From the NCBI RefSeq assembly GCF_050948215.1, contig NW_027488643.1:620001-684000 (forward strand): a DNA stretch of 64,000 bases, read 5' to 3'. Each line of letters opens with the position of its first letter. The first letter of the stretch is position 1. Under the pieces are notes generated by a model. That model had not been told where the DNA came from, did no database searches, and saw only the letters and a list, made by a program, of their open reading frames with translations. Source of the stretch: Halictus rubicundus. Taxonomy: Eukaryota; Arthropoda; Insecta; Hymenoptera; Halictidae. The position numbers were made by a program, and so were the translations under genes. Shown here piece after piece: positions 29,401-43,056 of this stretch.

Positions 29401-29945
29401 TAGGATAGGATAGAGGATTGGATGGGATAGAGGATAGCGTAGGATAGAGGTTAGGATAGGATAAAGGATACGATAGGGTAGAGGATAGGATAGGATAGAG
29501 GATAGGATAGGACAGAGGATAGGATAGGACAGAGGATTTGATAGGATAGAGGATAGGATAGGATACAGGAAAGGATAGGATTGAGGATAGATGATAGGAT
29601 AGGATAGAGGATAGGATAGGATAGAGGATAGGATAGGACAGAGGATAGGATAGGGGATTTGATAGGATAGAGGATAGGATAGGATAGACGAAAGGATAGG
29701 ATAGAGGATAGGATAGGATAGAGGATAGGATAGGATAGAGGATAGGATAGGATAGAGGATAGGATAGGATAGAGGATTGGATAGAGGATAGGATAGAGGA
29801 TAGGAAAGGATAGAAGATAGGATAGGATAGAGGATAGGATAGGATAGAGGATAGCGTAGGATAGAGGATAGGATAGGATAGAGGATACGATAGGATAGAG
29901 GATAGGATAGAGGATATAATAGGATAGAGGATAGGATAGGATAGA
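26490..29945 (+). repeat. 3.5-kb block copied from about 12,010-15,520
   Basis: The offset falls stepwise from 14,477 to 14,460 (loss of a GGGCAG unit), then 14,443 (one unit lost near 28,330) and 14,426 (one unit lost near 29,770). All steps are exactly 17 bp. Landmarks include GCATAGAAG (13,029/27,489), GGTTAGG (15,006/29,449) and GATATAATAGG (15,491/29,917). The match stops at about 29,945, which I use as the domain A/B boundary. Confidence 0.87.
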
Positions 29946-30260
29946 GGATGGGATAGGATAGCGGATAGGATAGGATAGAGGATAGGATAGGGGATTTGAT
30001 AGGATAGAGGATAGGATAGGATAGAGAATAGGATAGGATAGAGGATAGAATAGGATAGAGGATATGATAGGATAGCGGATAGGATAGGATAGAGGATAGG
30101 ATATGATAGAGGATAGGATAGGATAGAGGATAGGATAGGATAGAGGATAGGATAGGATAGAGGATAGGATAGAGGATAGGATAGGATAGAGGATAGGATA
30201 GGATAGAGGATAGGATAGGATAGAGGATAGGATAGGATAGAGGATAGGATAGGATAGAGG

Positions 30261-33060
30261 ATTAGATAGGACAGAGGATAGGATAGTATAGAGGATAGGA
30301 TAGGGATTTGATAGGATAGAGGATTGGATAGGATAGAGGACAGGGTAGGATAGAGGATTGGATATGATACAGGAAAGGATAGGATTGAGGATAGATGATA
30401 GGATAGGATAGAGGATTGGATAGGATACAGGATAATATAGAGGATTGGATAGGATACACGATAGGATAGGATAGAGGATAGGATAGGGGATTTGATAGGA
30501 TAGAGGATAGGATAAAATAGAGGATAGGATAGGATAGGGGATTGGATAGGATAGGATAGAGGATAGGCTAGGATAGAGGATAGGATAGGATAGAGGATAG
30601 GATAGGATAGAGGATAGTATAGGGATTTGATTGGATAGAGGATAGGATAGGATAGAACATAGGATAGGATAGAGGATAGGATAGGATAGAGGATAGGATA
30701 GGATAGGATAGAGGATATGATAGGATAGGGGAATTGATAGGATAGAGGATGGGATAGGATAGAAGATAGGATAGGATAGAGGATAGGATAGGATAGAGGA
30801 TAGGATAGGATAGAGGATAGGATAGAGGATAGAATAGGATAGAGGATAGGATAGGATACAGGATTGGATAGACGGTAGGATAGGATAGCGGATAGGATAG
30901 GATAGAGGATAGGATAGGGCAGAGGATAGGATAGGGGACTTTATAGGATAGAGGATAGGATAGGATAGAGGATAGCGTAGGATAGAGGATAGGATGGGAT
31001 AGAGGATACGATAGGATAGAGGATAGGATAGAGGTTTGGATAGGATAGAGGATAGGATAGGATAGAGGATAGGATAGGATAGAGGATAGGATAGGATAGA
31101 GGATAGGATAGGATAGAGGATAGGATAGGATAGAGGATAGGATAGGATAAAGGATAGGATAGGATAGTGGATAGGATACACGATTCGATAGGATAGAGGA
31201 TAGGATAGGACAGAGGATTTGATAGGATAGAGGATAGGATAGGATACAGGAAAGGATAGGATTGTGGATAGGATTGGATACAGGATAGGATAGAATAGAG
31301 GATAGGATACGGGATTGGATAGGATAGGATAGAGGATAGGATAGGACAGACGATAGGATAGGATAGAGGATAGTATAGGGATTTGATAGGATAGAGGTTT
31401 GGATAGGATAGAGGATAGGATAGGATAGAGGATAGGATAGGATAGAGGATAGGATAGGATAGAGGATAGGATAGGATAGAGGATAGGATAGGATAGTGGA
31501 TAGGATACACGATTCGATAGGATAGAGGATAGGATAGGACAGAGGATTTGATAGGATAGAGGATAGGATAGGATACAGGAAAGGATAGGATTGTGGATAG
31601 GATTGGATACAGGATAGGATAGAATAGAGGATAGGATACGGGATTGGATAGGATAGGATAGAGGATAGGATAGGATAGTGGATAGGATACACGATTCGAT
31701 AGGATAGAGGATAGGATAGGACAGAGGATTTGATAGGATAGAGGATAGGATAGGATACCGGAAAGGATAGGATTGTGGATAGGATAGGATAGAGGATACG
31801 ATAGGATGGAGGATAGGATAGAGGATAGGATAGGATAGAGGATAGAATAGGATAGAGGATAGGATAGGATAGCGGATAGGATAGGATAGAGTAAAGGATA
31901 GGATAGAGGATAGGATAAGATAGAGGATAGGATAGGATAGAGGATAGGATAGGATAGATGATAGGATAGGATGGAGGATTGGATAGGATACAGGATAGGA
32001 TAGCATGGTTGAATTGATAGGATAGAGGATAGGATAGGATAGAGGATAGGATAGGATAGAGGATAGGATAGGATAGAGGATTGGATAGAGGATAGGATAG
32101 AGGATAGGAAAGGATAGAAGATAGGATAGGATAGAGGATAGGATAGGATAGAGGATAGCGTAGGATAGAGGATAGGATAGGATAGAGGATACGATAGGAT
32201 GGAGGATAGGATAGAGGATATAATAGGATAGAGGATAGGATAGGATAGAGGATAGGATAGGATAGCGGATAGGATAGGATAGAGGATAGGATAGGCTAGA
32301 GGATAGGATAGGATAGAGGATAGGATAGGACAGAGGATAGGATAGGGGATTTGATAGGATAGATGATAGGATAGGATAGACGATAGGATAGGATAGAGGA
32401 TAGGATAGGATAGAGGATAGGATAGGATAGAGGATAGGATAGGATAGAGGATTGGATAGAGGATAGGATAGAGGATAAGAAAGCATAGAAGATAGGATAG
32501 GATAGAGGATAGGATAGGATAGAGGATAGGATAGGATAGAGGATAGGATAGGATAGAGGATAGGATAGGATAGAGGATAGGATAGGATAGAGGACAGGAT
32601 AGGATAGAGGATAGGATAGGATAGATGATAGGATAGGATAGGATAGAGGATTGGATGGGATAGAGGATAGCGTAGGATAGAGGTTAGGATAGGATAAAGG
32701 ATACGATAGGATAGAGGATAGGATAGGATAGAGGATAGGATAGGACAGAGGATAGGATAGGACAGAGGATTTGATAGGATAGAGGATAGGATAGGATACA
32801 GGAAAGGATAGGATTGAGGATAGATGATAGGATAGGATAGAGGATAGGATAGGATAGAGGATAGGATAGGACAGAGGATAGGATAGGGGATTTGATAGGA
32901 TAGAGGATAGGATAGGATAGACGAAAGGATAGGATAGAGGATAGGATAGGATAGAGGATAGGATAGGATAGAGGATAGGATAGGATAGAGGATAGGATAG
33001 GATAGAGGATAGGATAGGATAGAGGATTGGATAGAGGATAGGATAGAGGATAGGAAAGGA
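30261..33060 (+). repeat. Left copy of a 2.8-kb block duplicated at 12.8 kb
   Basis: This block matches 43,057-45,890. The offset is 12,796 bp from the ATTAGATAGG marker (30,261/43,057) through CACGATTCGAT (31,179/43,975). It is 12,830 bp (two more units) from 31,508/44,338 through GCATGGTTGAATTGAT (32,003/44,833) and on to the GGCTAGAGG unit near 32,290/45,120. Confidence 0.87.
31179..31700 (+). repeat. CACGATTCGAT subarray, three marker copies
   Basis: Markers lie at 31,179, 31,508 and 31,690 (intervals 329 and 182 bp). The 182-bp interval contains GAGGATTTGATAGG, GGAAAGGATAGGATTG, GGATACAGG and GGATACGGGATTGG. The same subarray recurs at 37,541, 43,975 and 48,106 with different lengths. 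Confidence 0.85.
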
Positions 33061-36000
33061 TAGAAGATAGGATAGGATAGAGGATAGGATAGGATAGAGG
33101 ATAGCGTATTATAGAGGATAGGATAGGATAGAGGATACGATAGGATAGAGGATAGGATAGAGGATATAATAGGATAGAGGATAGGATAGGATAGAGGATA
33201 GGATAGGATAGCGGATAGGATAGGATAGAGGATAGGATATGATAGAGGATAGGATAGGATAGAGGATAGGATAGGATAAAGGATAGGATAGGATAGCGGA
33301 TAGGATAGAGGATAGGATAGGATAGAGGATAGGATAGGATAGAAGATAGGATAGGATAGAGGATAGGATAGGATAGAGGATAGGATAGGATAGAGAATAG
33401 CGTAGGATAGAGGATAGGATAGGATAGACGATAGGATAGGATAGAGGATAGGATAGGATAGAGGATAGGATAGAGGATAGGATAGGATAGAGGATAGGAT
33501 AGGATAGAGGATAGGATAGGATAGAGGACAGGATAGGATAGAGGATAGGATAGGGTAGATGATAGGATAGGATAGAGGATAGGATAGGATAGAGGATAGG
33601 ATAGGATAGAGGATAGCGTAGAATAGAGGATAGGATAGAATAGAGGATACGATAGGATAGAGGATAGGATAGGATAGAGGATAGGATAGGACAGAGGATT
33701 TGATAGGATAGAGGATAGGATAGGATACAGGAAAGGGTAGGATTGAGGATAGGATTGGATACAGGATAGGATAGAATAGAGGATAGGATACGGGATTGGA
33801 TAGGATAGGATAGAGGATAGGATAGGACAGACGATAGGATAGGATAGAGGATAGTATAGGGATTTGATAGGATAGAGGATAGGATAGGATAGAGGACAGG
33901 ATAGGATAGAGGATTGGATATGATATAGGAAAGGATAGGATTGAGGATAGATGATAGGATAGGATAGAGGATTGGATAGGATACAGGATAGGCTAGAGGA
34001 TTGGATAGGATACAGGATAGGATAGGATAGAGGATAGGATAGGGGATTTGATAGGATAGAGGATAGGATAGGATAGAAGATAGGATAGGATAGAGGATAG
34101 GATAGGATAGAGGATAGGATAGGATAGAGGATAGGATACGGGATTGGATAGGATAGGATAGAGGATAGGATAGGACAGACGATAGGATAGGATAGAGGAT
34201 AGTATAGGGATTTGATAGGATAGAGGATAGGATAGGATAGAGGACAGGATAGGATAGAGGATTGGATATGATATAGGAAAGGATAGGATTGAGGATAGAT
34301 GATAGGATAGGATAGAGGATTGGATAGGATACAGGATAGGCTAGAGGATTGGATAGGATACAGGATAGGATAGGATAGAGGATAGGATAGGGGATTTGAT
34401 AGGATAGAGGATAGGATAGGATAGAAGATAGGATAGGATAGAGGATAGGATAGGATAGAGGATAGGATAGGATAGAGGATAGGATAGGATAGAGGATAGG
34501 ATAGGATAGAGGATTAGATAGGACAGAGGATAGGATAGTATAGAGGATAGGATAGGGATTTGATAGGATAGAGGATTGGATATGATAGAGGACAGGATAG
34601 GATAGAGGATTGGATATGATACAGGAAAGGATAGGATTGAGGATAGATGATAGGATAGGATAGAGGATTGGATAGGATACAGGATAATATAGAGGATTGG
34701 ATAGGATACACGATAGGATAGGATAGAGGATAGGATAGGGGATTTGATAGGATAGAGGATAGGATAAAATAGAGGATAGGATAGGATAGGGGATTGGATA
34801 GGATAGGATAGAGGATAGGCTAGGATAGAGGATAGGATAGGATAGAGGATAGGATAGGATAGAGGATAGTATAGGGATTTGATAGGATAGAGGATAGGAT
34901 AGGATAGAACATAGGATAGGATAGAGGATAGGATAGGATAGAGGATAGGATAGGATAGGATAGAGGATATGATAGGATAGGGGAATTGATAGGATAGAGG
35001 ATAGGATAGGATAGAAGATAGGATAGGATAGAGGATAGGATAGGATAGAGGATAGGATAGGATAGAGGATAGGATAGAGGATAGAATAGGATAGAGGATA
35101 GGATAGGATACAGGATTGGATAGACGGTAGGATAGGATAGCGGATAGGATAGGATAGAGGATAGGATAGGGCAGAGGATAGGATAGGGGATTTTATAGGA
35201 TAGAGGATAGGATAGGATAGAGGATAGGATAGGACAGACGATAGGATAAGATAGAGGATAGTATAGGGATTTGATAGGATAGAGGTTTGGATAGGATAGA
35301 GGATAGGATAGGATAGACGAAAGGATAGGATAGAGGATAGGATAGGATAGAGGATAGGATAGGATAGAGGATAGGATAGGATAGAGGATAGGATAGGATA
35401 GAGGATAGGATAGGATAGAGGATTGGATAGAGGATAGGATAGAGGATAGGAAAGGATAGAAGATAGGATAGGATAGAGGATAGGATAGGATAGAGGATAG
35501 CGTATTATAGAGGATAGGATAGGATAGAGGATACGATAGGATAGAGGATAGGATAGAGGATATAATAGGATAGAGGATAGGATAGGATAGAGGATAGGAT
35601 AGGATAGCGGATAGGATAGGATAGAGGATAGGATATGATAGAGGATAGGATAGGATAGAGGATAGGATAGGATAGAGGATAGGATAGGATAGAGGATAGG
35701 ATAGAGGATAGGATAGGATAGAGGATAGGATAGGATAGAAGATAGGATAGGATAGAGGATAGGATAGGATAGAGGATAGGATAGGATAGAGAATAGCGTA
35801 GGATAGAGGATAGGATAGGATAGACGATAGGATAGGATAGAGGATAGGATAGGATAGAGGATAGGATAGGATAGAGGATAGGATAGGATAGAGGATAGGA
35901 TAGGATATAGGATTGGATAGAGGATAGGATAGAGGATAGGATAGGATAGAGGATAGGATAGGATAGAGGATAGGATAGGATAGAGGACAGGATAGGATAG

Positions 36001-37426
36001 AGGATAGGATAGGGTAGATGATAGGATAGGATAGAGGATAGGATAGGATAGAGGATAGGATAGGATAGAGGATAGCGTAGAATAGAGGATAGGATAGAAT
36101 AGAGGATACGATAGGATAGAGGATAGGATAGGATAGAGGATAGGATAGGACAGAGGATTTGATAGGATAGAGGATAGGATAGGATACAGGAAAGGGTAGG
36201 ATTGAGGATAGGATTGGATACAGGATAGGATAGAATAGAGGATAGGATACGGGATTGGATAGGATAGGATAGAGGATAGGATAGGACAGACGATAGGATA
36301 GGATAGAGGATAGTATAGGGATTTGATAGGATAGAGGATAGGATAGGATAGAGGACAGGATAGGATAGAGGATTGGATATGATATAGGAAAGGATAGGAT
36401 TGAGGATAGATGATAGGATAGGATAGAGGATTGGATAGGATACAGGATAGGCTAGAGGATTGGATAGGATACAGGATAGGATAGGATAGAGGATAGGATA
36501 GGGGATTTGATAGGATAGAGGATAGGATAGGATAGAAGATAGGATAGGATAGAGGATAGGATAGGATAGAGGATAGGATAGGATAGAGGATAGGATAGGA
36601 TAGAGGATAGGATAGGATAGAGGATTAGATAGGACAGAGGATAGGATAGTATAGAGGATAGGATAGGGATTTGATAGGATAGAGGATTGGATATGATAGA
36701 GGACAGGATAGGATAGAGGATTGGATATGATACAGGAAAGGATAGGATTGAGGATAGATGATAGGATAGGATAGAGGATTGGATAGGATACAGGATAATA
36801 TAGAGGATTGGATAGGATACACGATAGGATAGGATAGAGGATAGGATAGGGGATTTGATAGGATAGAGGATAGGATAAAATAGAGGATAGGATAGGATAG
36901 GGGATTGGATAGGATAGGATAGAGGATAGGCTAGGATAGAGGATAGGATAGGATAGAGGATAGGATAGGATAGAGGATAGTATAGGGATTTGATAGGATA
37001 GAGGATAGGATAGGATAGAACATAGGATAGGATAGAGGATAGGATAGGATAGAGGATAGGATAGGATAGGATAGAGGATATGATAGGATAGGGGAATTGA
37101 TAGGATAGAGGATAGGATAGGATAGAAGATAGGATAGGATAGAGGATAGGATAGGATAGAGGATAGGATAGGATAGAGGATAGGATAGAGGATAGAATAG
37201 GATAGAGGATAGGATAGGATACAGGATTGGATAGACGGTAGGATAGGATAGCGGATAGGATAGGATAGAGGATAGGATAGGGCAGAGGATAGGATAGGGG
37301 ATTTTATAGGATAGAGGATAGGATAGGATAGAGGATAGGATAGGACAGACGATAGGATAAGATAGAGGATAGTATAGGGATTTGATAGGATAGAGGTTTG
37401 GATAGGATAGAGGATAGGATAGGATA
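32920..37426 (+). repeat. Tandem duplication of a 2.1-2.4 kb block
   Basis: Copy 1 is about 32,920-35,315 (2,396 bp) and copy 2 about 35,316-37,426 (2,111 bp). They abut: the point where copy 1 stops matching the end of copy 2 is where copy 2 begins. Shared markers are GACGAAAGG (32,921/35,317), the private GCGTATTATAGAGG (33,114/35,500), GGGTAGATGAT (about 33,551/36,010), ATTAGATAGG (34,513/36,624) and GGGGATTTTATAGG. Copy 1 is longer because it contains an internal 348-bp duplication and lacks 63 bp elsewhere. Confidence 0.9.
33777..34472 (+). repeat. 348-bp tandem duplication
   Basis: Two adjacent copies, about 33,777-34,124 and 34,125-34,472, each contain GGATACGGGATTGG, AGTATAGGGATTTGAT, GGATATGATATAGG and two GGATACAGG units. 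I see no difference between them. The second copy of the enclosing block has this segment once (about 36,236-36,583), so the duplication happened after the enclosing block was duplicated. Confidence 0.9.
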
Positions 37427-37540
37427 GAGGATAGGACAGGATAGAGGATAGGATAGGATAGAGGATAGGATAGGATAGAGGATAGGATAGGATAGAGGAT
37501 AGGATAGGATAAAGGATAGGATAGGATAGTGGATAGGATA

Positions 37541-38062
37541 CACGATTCGATAGGATAGAGGATAGGATAGGACAGAGGATTTGATAGGATAGAGGATAGG
37601 ATAGGATACAGGAAAGGATAGGATTGTGGATAGGATTGGATACAGGATAGGATAGAATAGAGGATAGGATACGGGATTGGATAGGATAGGATAGAGGATA
37701 GGATAGGACAGACGATAGGATAGGATAGAGGATAGTAAAGGGATTTGATAGGATAGAGGTTTGGATAGGATAGAGGATAGGATAGGATAGAGGATAGGAT
37801 AGGATAGAGGATAGGATAGGATAGAGGATAGGATAGGATAGAGGATAGGATAGGATAGTGGATAGGATACACGATTCGATAGGATAGAGGATAGGATAGG
37901 ACAGAGGATTTGATAGGATAGAGGATAGGATAGGATATAGGAAAGGATAGGATTGTGGATAGGATTGGATACAGGATAGGATAGAATAGAGGATAGGATA
38001 CGGGATTGGATAGGATAGGATAGAGGATAGGATAGGATAGTGGATAGGATACACGAATCGAT
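37541..38062 (+). repeat. CACGATTCGAT subarray, three marker copies
   Basis: Markers lie at 37,541, 37,870 and 38,052 (intervals 329 and 182). The third is CACGAATCGAT, a T-to-A change that creates ATCGAT at 38,057-38,062. I noticed this allele elsewhere only in the 48.5-48.7 kb subarray. Confidence 0.85.
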
Positions 38063-41000
38063 AGGATAGAGGATAGGATAGGACAGAGGATTTGATAGGA
38101 TAGAGGATAGGATAGGATACCGGAAAGGATAGGATTGTGGATAGGATAGGATAGAGGATACGATAGGGTGGAGGATAGGATAGAGGATAGGATAGGATAG
38201 AGGATAGAATAGGATAGAGGATAGGATAGGATAGCGGATAGGATAGGATAGAGTAAAGGATAGGATAGAGGATAGGATAGGATAGAGGATAGGATAGGAT
38301 AGAGGATAGGATAGGATAGATGATAGGATAGGATGGAGGATTGGATAGGATACAGGATAGGATAGCATGGTTGAATTGATAGGATAGAGGATAGGATAGG
38401 ATAGAGGATAGGATAGGATAGAGGATAGGATAGGATAGAGGATAGGATAGGATAGAGGATAGGATAGGATAGAGGATAGCATAGGATAGAGGATAGGATA
38501 GGATAGAGGATTGGATAGAGGATAGGATAGAGGATAGGAAAGGATAGAAGATAGGATAGGATAGAGGATAGGATAGGATAGAGGATAGCGTAGGATAGAG
38601 GATAGGATAGGATAGAGGATACGATAGGATGGAGGATAGGATAGAGGATATAATAGGATAGAGGATAGGATAGGATAGAGGATAGGATAGGATAGCGGAT
38701 AGGATAGGATTGAGGATAGGATAGGGCAGAGGATAGGATAGGGGATTTGATAGGATAGAGGATAGGATAGGATAGAGGATAGGATAGGATAGAGGATAGA
38801 ATAGGATAGAGGATAGGATAGGATAGCGGATAGGATAGGATAGAGTAAAGGATAGGATAGAGGATAGGATAGGATAGAGGATAGGATAGGATAGAGGATA
38901 GGATAGGATAGGGGATAGGATAGGATAGAGGATAGGATAGGATAGAGGATAGGATAGGATAGAGGATAGGATAGGATAGAGGACAGGATAGGATAGAGGA
39001 TAGGATGGGATAGATGATAGGATAGGATAGAGGATAGGATAGGATAGAGTATAGGATAGGATAGAGGATAGGATAGGATAGAGGATAGGATAGGATAGAG
39101 GATAGGATAGGATAGAGGATAGGATAGGATAGAGGACAGGATAGGATAGAGGATAGGATAGGATAGATGATAGGATAGGATAGAGGATACGATAGGATAG
39201 AGGATAGGATAGGATAGAGGTTAGGATAGGGCAGAGGATACGATAGGGGATTTGATAGGATAGAGGATAGGATAGGATAGAGGCTAGGATAGGATAGAGG
39301 ATAGCGTAGAATAGAGGATAGGATAGAATAGAGGATACGATAGGATAGAGGATAGGATAGGATAGAGGATAGGATAGGACAGAGGATTTGATAGGATAGA
39401 GGATAGGATAGGATACAGGAAAGGATAGGATTGAGGATAGGATTGGATACAGGATAGGATAGAATAGAGGATAGGATACGGGATTGGATAGGATAGGATA
39501 GAGGATAGGATAGGATAGAGGACAGGATAGGATAGAGGATTGGATATGATACAGGAAAGGATAGGATTGAGGATAGATGATAGGATAGGATAGAGGATTG
39601 GATAGGATACAGGATAGGCTAGAGGATTGGATAGGATACAGGATAGGATAGGATAGAGGATAGGATAGGGGATTTGATAGGATAGAGGATAGGATAGGAT
39701 AGAAGATAGGATAGGATAGAGGATAGGATAGGATAGAGGATAGGATAGGATAGAGGGTAGAATAGGATAGAGGATAGGATAGGATGGATGATAGAATAGG
39801 ATAGCTGATAGGATAGGATAGAGGATAGGATAGGGCAGAGGATAGGATAGGGGATTTTATAGGATAGAGGATAGGACAGGATAGAGGATAGGATAGGATA
39901 GAGGATAGAATAGGATAGAGGATAGGATAGGATAGAGGATTGGATAGACGGTAGGATAGGATAGAGGATAGGATAGGATAGAGGATAGGATAGGATAGAG
40001 GATAGGATAGGATAGAGGATAGGATAGGATAGAGGATAGGATAGGATAGAGGATAGGATAGGACAGAGGATAGGATAGGGGATTTGATAGGATAGAGGAT
40101 AGGATAGGACAGAGGATAGGATAGGGGATTTGATAGGATAGAGGATAGGATAGGATAGACGATAGGATATGATAGAGGATAGGATAGGATAGAGGATAGG
40201 ATAGGATAGAGGATAGGATAGGATAGAGGATTGGATAGAGGATAGGATAGAGGATAGGAAAGCATAGAAGATAGGATAGGATAGAGGATAGGATAGGATA
40301 GAGGATAGGATAGGATAGAGGATAGGATAGGATAGAGGATAGGATAGGATAGAGGGTAGAATAGGATAGAGGATAGGATAGGATAGAGGATAGGATAGGA
40401 TAGCTGATAGGATAGGATAGAGGATAGGATAGGGCAGAGGATAGGATAGGGGATTTTATAGGATAGAGGATAGGATAGGATAGACGATAGGATAGGATAG
40501 AGGATAGGATAGGATAGAGGATTGGATAGAGGATAGGATAGAGGATAGGATAGGGGATTTGATAGGATAGAGGATAGGATAGGATAGAAGATAGGATAGG
40601 ATAGAGGATAGGATAGGATAGAGGATAGGATAGGATAGAGGGTAGAATAGGATAGAGGATAGGATAGGATAGATGAGAGAATAGGATAGCTGATAGGATA
40701 GGATAGAGGATAGGATAGGGCAGAGGATAGGATAGGGGATTTTATAGGATAGAGGATAGGACAGGATAGAGGATAGGATAGGATAGAGGATAGAATAGGA
40801 TAGAGGATAGGATAGGATAGAGGATTGGATAGACGGTAGGATAGGATAGAGGATAGGATAGGATAGATGATAGGATACGATAGAGGATAGGATAGGATAG
40901 AGGATAGGATAGGATAGAGGATAGGATAGGACAGAGGATAGGATAGGGGATTTGATAGGATAGAGGATAGGATAGGACAGAGGATAGGATAGGGGATTTG

Positions 41001-43056
41001 ATAGGATAGAGGATAGGATAGGATAGACGATAGGATATGATAGAGGATAGGATAGGATAGAGGATAGGATAGGATAGAGGATAGGATAGGATAGAGGATT
41101 GGATAGAGGATAGGATAGAGGATAGGAAAGCATAGAAGATAGGATAGGATAGAGGATAGGATAGGATAGAGGATAGGATAGGATAGAGGATAGGATAGGA
41201 TAGAGGATAGGATAGGATAGAGGGTAGAATAGGATAGAGGATAGGATAGGATAGAGGATAGGATAGGATAGCTGATAGGATAGGATAGAGGATAGGATAG
41301 GGCAGAGGATAGGATAGGGGATTTTATAGGATAGAGGATAGGATAGGATAGACGATAGGATAGGATAGAGGATAGGATAGGATAGAGGATTGGATAGAGG
41401 ATAGGATAGAGGATAGGAAAGCATAGAAGATAGGATAGGATAGAGGATAGGATAGGATAGGATAGAGGATAGGATAGGATAGAGGGTAGAATAGGATAGA
41501 GGATAGGATAGGATAGAGGATAGGATAGGATAGCTGATAGGATAGGATAGAGGATAGGATAGGGCAGAGGATAGGATAGGATAGAGGATAGAATAGGATA
41601 GAGGATAGGATAGGATAGAGGATTGGATAGAGGATAGGATAGGATAGAGGATAGGATAGGATAGAGGATTGGATAGAGGATAGGATAGAGGATAGGAAAG
41701 CATAGAAGATAGGATAGGATAGAGGATAGGATAGGATAGAGGATAGGATAGGATAGAGAATAGGATACGATAGAGGATAGGATAGGATAGAGGATAGGAT
41801 AGGATAGAGGGTAGAATAGGATAGAGGATAGGATAGGATAGAGGATAGGATAGGATAGCTGATAGGATAGGATAGAGGATAGGATAGGGCAGAGGATAGG
41901 ATAGGGGATTTTATAGGATAGAGGATAGGATAGGATAGACGATAGGATATGATAGAGGATAGGATAGGATAGAGGATAGGATAGGATAGAGGATTGGATA
42001 GAGGATAGGATAGAGGATAGGAAAGCATAGAAGATAGGATAGGATAGAGGATAGGATAGGATAGAGGATACGATAGGATAGAGGATAGGATAGAGGATAT
42101 AATAGGATAGAGGATAGGATAGGATAGAGGATAGGATAGGATAGCGGATAGGATAGGATAGAGGATAGGATAGGGGATTTGATAGGATAGAGGATAGGAT
42201 AGGATAGAGAATAGGATAGGATAGAGGATAGAATAGGATAGAGGATATGATAGGATAGCGGATAGGATAGGATAGAGGATAGGATATGATAGAGGATAGG
42301 ATAGGATAGAGGATAGGATAGGATAGAGGATAGGATAGGATAGAGGATAGGATAGAGGATAGGATAGGATAGAGGATAGGATAGGATAGAAGATAGGATA
42401 GGATAGAGGATAGGATAGGATAGAGGATAGGATAGGATAGAGAATAGCGTAGGATAGAGGATAGGATAGGATAGACGATAGGATAGGATAGAGGATAGGA
42501 TAGGATAGAGGATAGGATAGGATAGAGGATAGGATAGGATAGAGGATAGGATAGGATATAGGATTGGATAGAGGATAGGATAGAGGATAGGATAGGATAG
42601 AGGATAGGATAGGATAGAGGATAGGATAGGATAGAGGACAGGATAGGATAGAGGATAGGATAGGATAGATGATAGGATAGGATAGAGGATAGGATAGGAT
42701 AGAGGATAGGATAGGATAGAGGATAGCGTAGAATAGAGGATAGGATAGAATAGAGGATACGATAGGATAGAGGATAGGATAGGATAGAGGATAGGATAGG
42801 ACAGAGGATTTGATAGGATAGAGGATAGGATAGGATACAGGAAAGGATAGGATTGAGGATAGGATTGGATACAGGATAGGATAGAATAGAGGATAGGATA
42901 CGGGATTGGATAGGATAGGATAGAGGATAGGATAGGACAGACGATAGGATAGGATAGAGGATAGTATAGGGATTTGATAGGATAGAGGATAGGATAGGAT
43001 AGAGGACAGGATAGGATAGAGGATTGGATAGGATAGAGGATAGGATAGAATAGAGG

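Larger units (their letters stand above)
1..29945. repeat. Domain A: satellite with the GGGCAG / GGGGATTTTATAGG variant set
   Basis: This domain is recognised by recurrent variant units in a constant order: GGTAGAATAGG (or GGTGGAATAGG), GCTGATAGG, GGGCAGAGG, GGGGATTTTATAGG, GACGATAGG or GACGGTAGG, GAGGATTGG, then GGAAAGCATAGAAG. Other common variants are TAGCGTAGG, GATACGATAGG, GGATACAGG, GAGGACAGG and GAGGATATAATAGG. The right edge is set at about 29,945. There the domain stops matching its own copy at about 15,520 and continues into units that recur in domain B. No gene is present. Minus-strand open frames here, including one of 2,204 codons at 1,790-8,404, follow from the stop-free complement of the repeat. 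Confidence 0.8.
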
